DNA from: JAPLXD01 sp043802865
Lineage (GTDB): Bacteria; Patescibacteriota; Minisyncoccia; Moranbacterales; UBA11712
Direction: 5' to 3'
Assembly (NCBI GenBank): GCA_043802865.1
Contig: JAZDKQ010000018.1
Coordinates: 1-41,575, forward strand
DNA: 41,575 bases
In this document: positions 39,950 through 41,575 of the stretch, in pieces
How positions within the stretch are numbered: the stretch's first letter is position 1
How the letters are laid out: every line of letters begins with the position of its first letter
The notes under the pieces: generated by a model
What the model was told of the DNA's origin: nothing
Database searches by the model: none
The model's input: the letters and a program-made list of their open reading frames with translations, nothing else
Program-made: the position numbers and the translations under genes

Positions 39950-40843
39950 CTAAGAAATTTTGCTCAAAATATTTTCAAGTTCTTCCCTTGAATAAAAATC
40001 AATCGAAATTTTTCCGCCGTTGCCGGATTTTTTGATGCTCACTTTTGTGCCAAGACTGGCGGAAATTTTTTCTTCTTCCTCCGCGAAGGGAGAAACTCCA
40101 GCCGGTCCAAGACGCCGCGTGTGAGTCGAAACAGTCACTTCTTTGACTTTGTCTTCAGTTTGGCGGACAGTCAAATTATCCTTTAAAATAAGCTCAAAAA
40201 GTGCCCTCTGCTTTTCCGGATTTTCGATGGCGAGAATGGAACGGGCGTGGCCTTCACTGATCTTCCCCTCGGTGAGCGCGCGCTGAATTTCAATTGGCAA
40301 TCCCAAGAGACGCACTTTGTTCGCAACGGCGCTGCGACTCTTTCCGACTTTGTCCGCCACGTCTTCCTGGGTGAGATCGAATTCTTCGATCAATTTTTTG
40401 TATGCCCGCGCTTCTTCCAAAACATCAAGATCGTGGCGCTGAATATTTTCAACAAGGGCAAGTTCAAGCTTTTCCCGCTCTCCCGATTCAACGCGCACGA
40501 TCACCGGAACCATCTTGAGTCCGGCAAGTTTTGCAGCTTTGAGCCGGCGCTCCCCGGCAATGAGCTCATATTGGTCGGGCGCGATCTTCGCCACAACCAG
40601 CGGCTGAATGACACCGTGCTTTTTGATCGAATCGGCGAGCTCCGCCAGCTCCTTCTCGTCAAAATTGTGCCTCGGCTGCTGGGGGTTCGAGGCAACTTTT
40701 TCGATCGGCACTTCAAGAAAATCATCCTGCAGCGTCCCCGCCTGCGTTTTCACGGGAACTTGCGAAACATTTCTCGCCGGACCATTTTTTTGAGGAATGA
40801 GCGAAGCTAGTCCCCTGCCCAGTCCAAAATTATTGTTTGCCAT
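39950..40843 (-). CDS. parB: Chromosome partitioning protein ParB
   Basis: ParB binds parS sites and works with ParA in chromosome segregation. The 297-residue protein starts with LGRGLASLIP and has the CTPase/ParB boxes VASNPQQPRHNFDE and GERRLKAAKLAGLKMVPVIV. The helix-turn-helix DLTQEDVADKVGKSRSAVANKVRLL and a C-terminal dimerisation part (ISIDFYSREELENIL) follow. It is 44 nt downstream of parA. No full parS palindrome was found in the window. Confidence 0.96.
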   Translation of the reverse strand: MANNNFGLGRGLASLIPQKNGPARNVSQVPVKTQAGTLQDDFLEVPIEKVASNPQQPRHNFDEKELAELADSIKKHGVIQPLVVAKIAPDQYELIAGERRLKAAKLAGLKMVPVIVRVESGEREKLELALVENIQRHDLDVLEEARAYKKLIEEFDLTQEDVADKVGKSRSAVANKVRLLGLPIEIQRALTEGKISEGHARSILAIENPEKQRALFELILKDNLTVRQTEDKVKEVTVSTHTRRLGPAGVSPFAEEEEKISASLGTKVSIKKSGNGGKISIDFYSREELENILSKIS

Positions 40844-40846
40844 ATA

Positions 40847-40887
40847 AATTAGAAATTAATTTTCAATTTTTATTTTTAACTTTTAAA
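40847..40887. repeat. AT-rich spacer between parA and parB
   Basis: The spacer consists of AAATTAGAAATTAATTTTC-like units and starts at the parA stop codon, similar to the other AT-rich junctions in the window. Confidence 0.4.
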
Positions 40888-41575
40888 TCACAAATGAAAC
40901 CCGCTTTCGCCTTCTTTTTCCATTCGCAAGACCTCGCTTGCAAGATTTTTGTATGATTTCGCGCCCTTTGAAAAAAGATCGAAATCGAAAATTGATTTTC
41001 CAAAACTCGGCGCTTCAGCCAGGCGGACGCTGCGAGGAATGATCGCGTCGAAAACTTTTCCCGGAAAATGGTCCTTCACTTCGCGGACAACTTGATAGCT
41101 CAATCGATTGCGCCGGTCAAACATGGTCAGAACCGCGCCCATCACTTTGAGATCGGGCTGGAGATTGTCTTTGACGAGATTGATTGTTTCCAAAAGCTGG
41201 CTCAACCCTTCGAGAGCATAATATTCACACTGGACCGGAATCAAAACTTCATCAGACGCCACGAGCCCGTTGATCGTGAGCGGCCCGAGGCTGGGCGGGC
41301 TGTCGATGATGATATAGTCATATTCCGTGCGGATCTGGCGAAGGACGTTGTACAGTCTATATTCCCTGTTCTCAAGATTCACAAGCTCAATCGTCGCTCC
41401 GGCCAAATCCCTGTTCGACGGCAAAAGACTGTGCCCAAAAGTTTGGAGCTTGACGATATGCGGCCCCGGATGCTCTCCAAGAATCATACTATGATAGAGG
41501 CTTTTTTTGAGTGTTCGCGGGTCCACTCCAAGCCCGCTCGTCGCATTGGCCTGCGGATCAAGATCGACGAGAAGC
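40888..41575 (-). CDS. parA: Chromosome partitioning ATPase ParA/Soj, N-terminus beyond the right edge
   Basis: The frame is open to the right edge, so the Walker A motif is outside the window. The visible part starts in LLVDLDPQANATSGLG (Walker A' / switch region), continues with YDYIIIDSPPSLGPLTINGL (Walker B), LIPVQCEYYALEGLSQLLETI, and TMFDRRNRLSYQV, and ends with a short acidic tail. This is the Soj-type ParA of chromosomal parAB loci. ParB follows directly. Such loci are often near the replication origin, but no origin is visible here. Confidence 0.96.
   Translation of the reverse strand, partial: LLVDLDPQANATSGLGVDPRTLKKSLYHSMILGEHPGPHIVKLQTFGHSLLPSNRDLAGATIELVNLENREYRLYNVLRQIRTEYDYIIIDSPPSLGPLTINGLVASDEVLIPVQCEYYALEGLSQLLETINLVKDNLQPDLKVMGAVLTMFDRRNRLSYQVVREVKDHFPGKVFDAIIPRSVRLAEAPSFGKSIFDFDLFSKGAKSYKNLASEVLRMEKEGESGFHL

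Noticed and set aside
39817..40035. Open frame across the GTCATTGC element
   Set aside because: It is made of repeat sequence and the antisense of parB, with no protein features.
1..41575. tRNA, rRNA genes and CRISPR arrays
   Set aside because: No cloverleaf, T-loop GGTTCGAATCC-type motif, rRNA segment or regularly spaced repeats were seen in any intergenic region.

Overview
The window reads like a piece of a Candidate Phyla Radiation (Patescibacteria, probably Parcubacteria-type) chromosome. This is inferred from gene content and style: many short, tightly packed or overlapping genes, few Shine-Dalgarno sequences, several promoters placed so close to the start codon that the transcript should be leaderless, an anaerobic nrdR-nrdD-nrdG set, a competence gene pair (comEC, dprA), a short Rel protein, and a secreted Cys-rich protein with a C-G-D-G...C-P-x-D-C-G motif that I associate with this group. 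No rRNA, tRNA or CRISPR array is visible, so the placement is not proven.

Layout. Positions 1-8655 are one long minus-strand series: nrdR, nrdD, nrdG, two small membrane proteins, apbE, a ferric-reductase-like membrane protein, a DUF167 protein, comEC split into two genes, and a CapA-like lipoprotein cut by the left edge. Positions 8806-13197 hold four minus-strand genes for membrane-anchored or secreted proteins: a TPR protein with a Cys-rich tail, a helical repeat protein, a C39-peptidase-like protein without the catalytic Cys, and a 73-residue membrane peptide with a Cys/Ser/Thr-rich tail. Divergent from them, on the plus strand, 13388-16536 encodes a YcaO cyclodehydratase-like protein, a double-cupin protein and a SagB-type nitroreductase. 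This pairing is the signature of azole-forming (TOMM-type) peptide modification. It is the most interesting part of the window. Convergent with it, 16545-22527 (minus) encodes a radical SAM/SPASM protein, a two-domain alditol-phosphate/GT2 transferase, an arylsulfotransferase-like propeller and a TarI/IspD-type cytidylyltransferase, probably for surface polymer synthesis. By eye the 10.4-22.6 kb block is more AT-rich than its flanks.

From 22.8 kb onward the content is mostly conserved: a small secreted protein of possibly foreign origin, then ftsZ, ftsA, an undecaprenol/diacylglycerol kinase, ybeY, yqeY, rpsU, a HIT protein, hisS and lepB on the minus strand. An LCP-family gene and pth follow on plus, typA on minus, then dprA, topA and rel on plus, and parB and parA (cut by the right edge) on minus.

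Two cross-cutting patterns deserve attention. First, short AT-rich or palindromic repeats sit at gene junctions and sometimes inside genes: in-frame inverted repeats in topA, a heptamer repeat in nrdG, and repeats that supply the stop codons of typA and rel. Second, comEC, ftsZ, lepB, the LCP gene and perhaps rel have a -10 box only 6-7 nt before the start codon, which predicts leaderless mRNAs and corrects several start sites.
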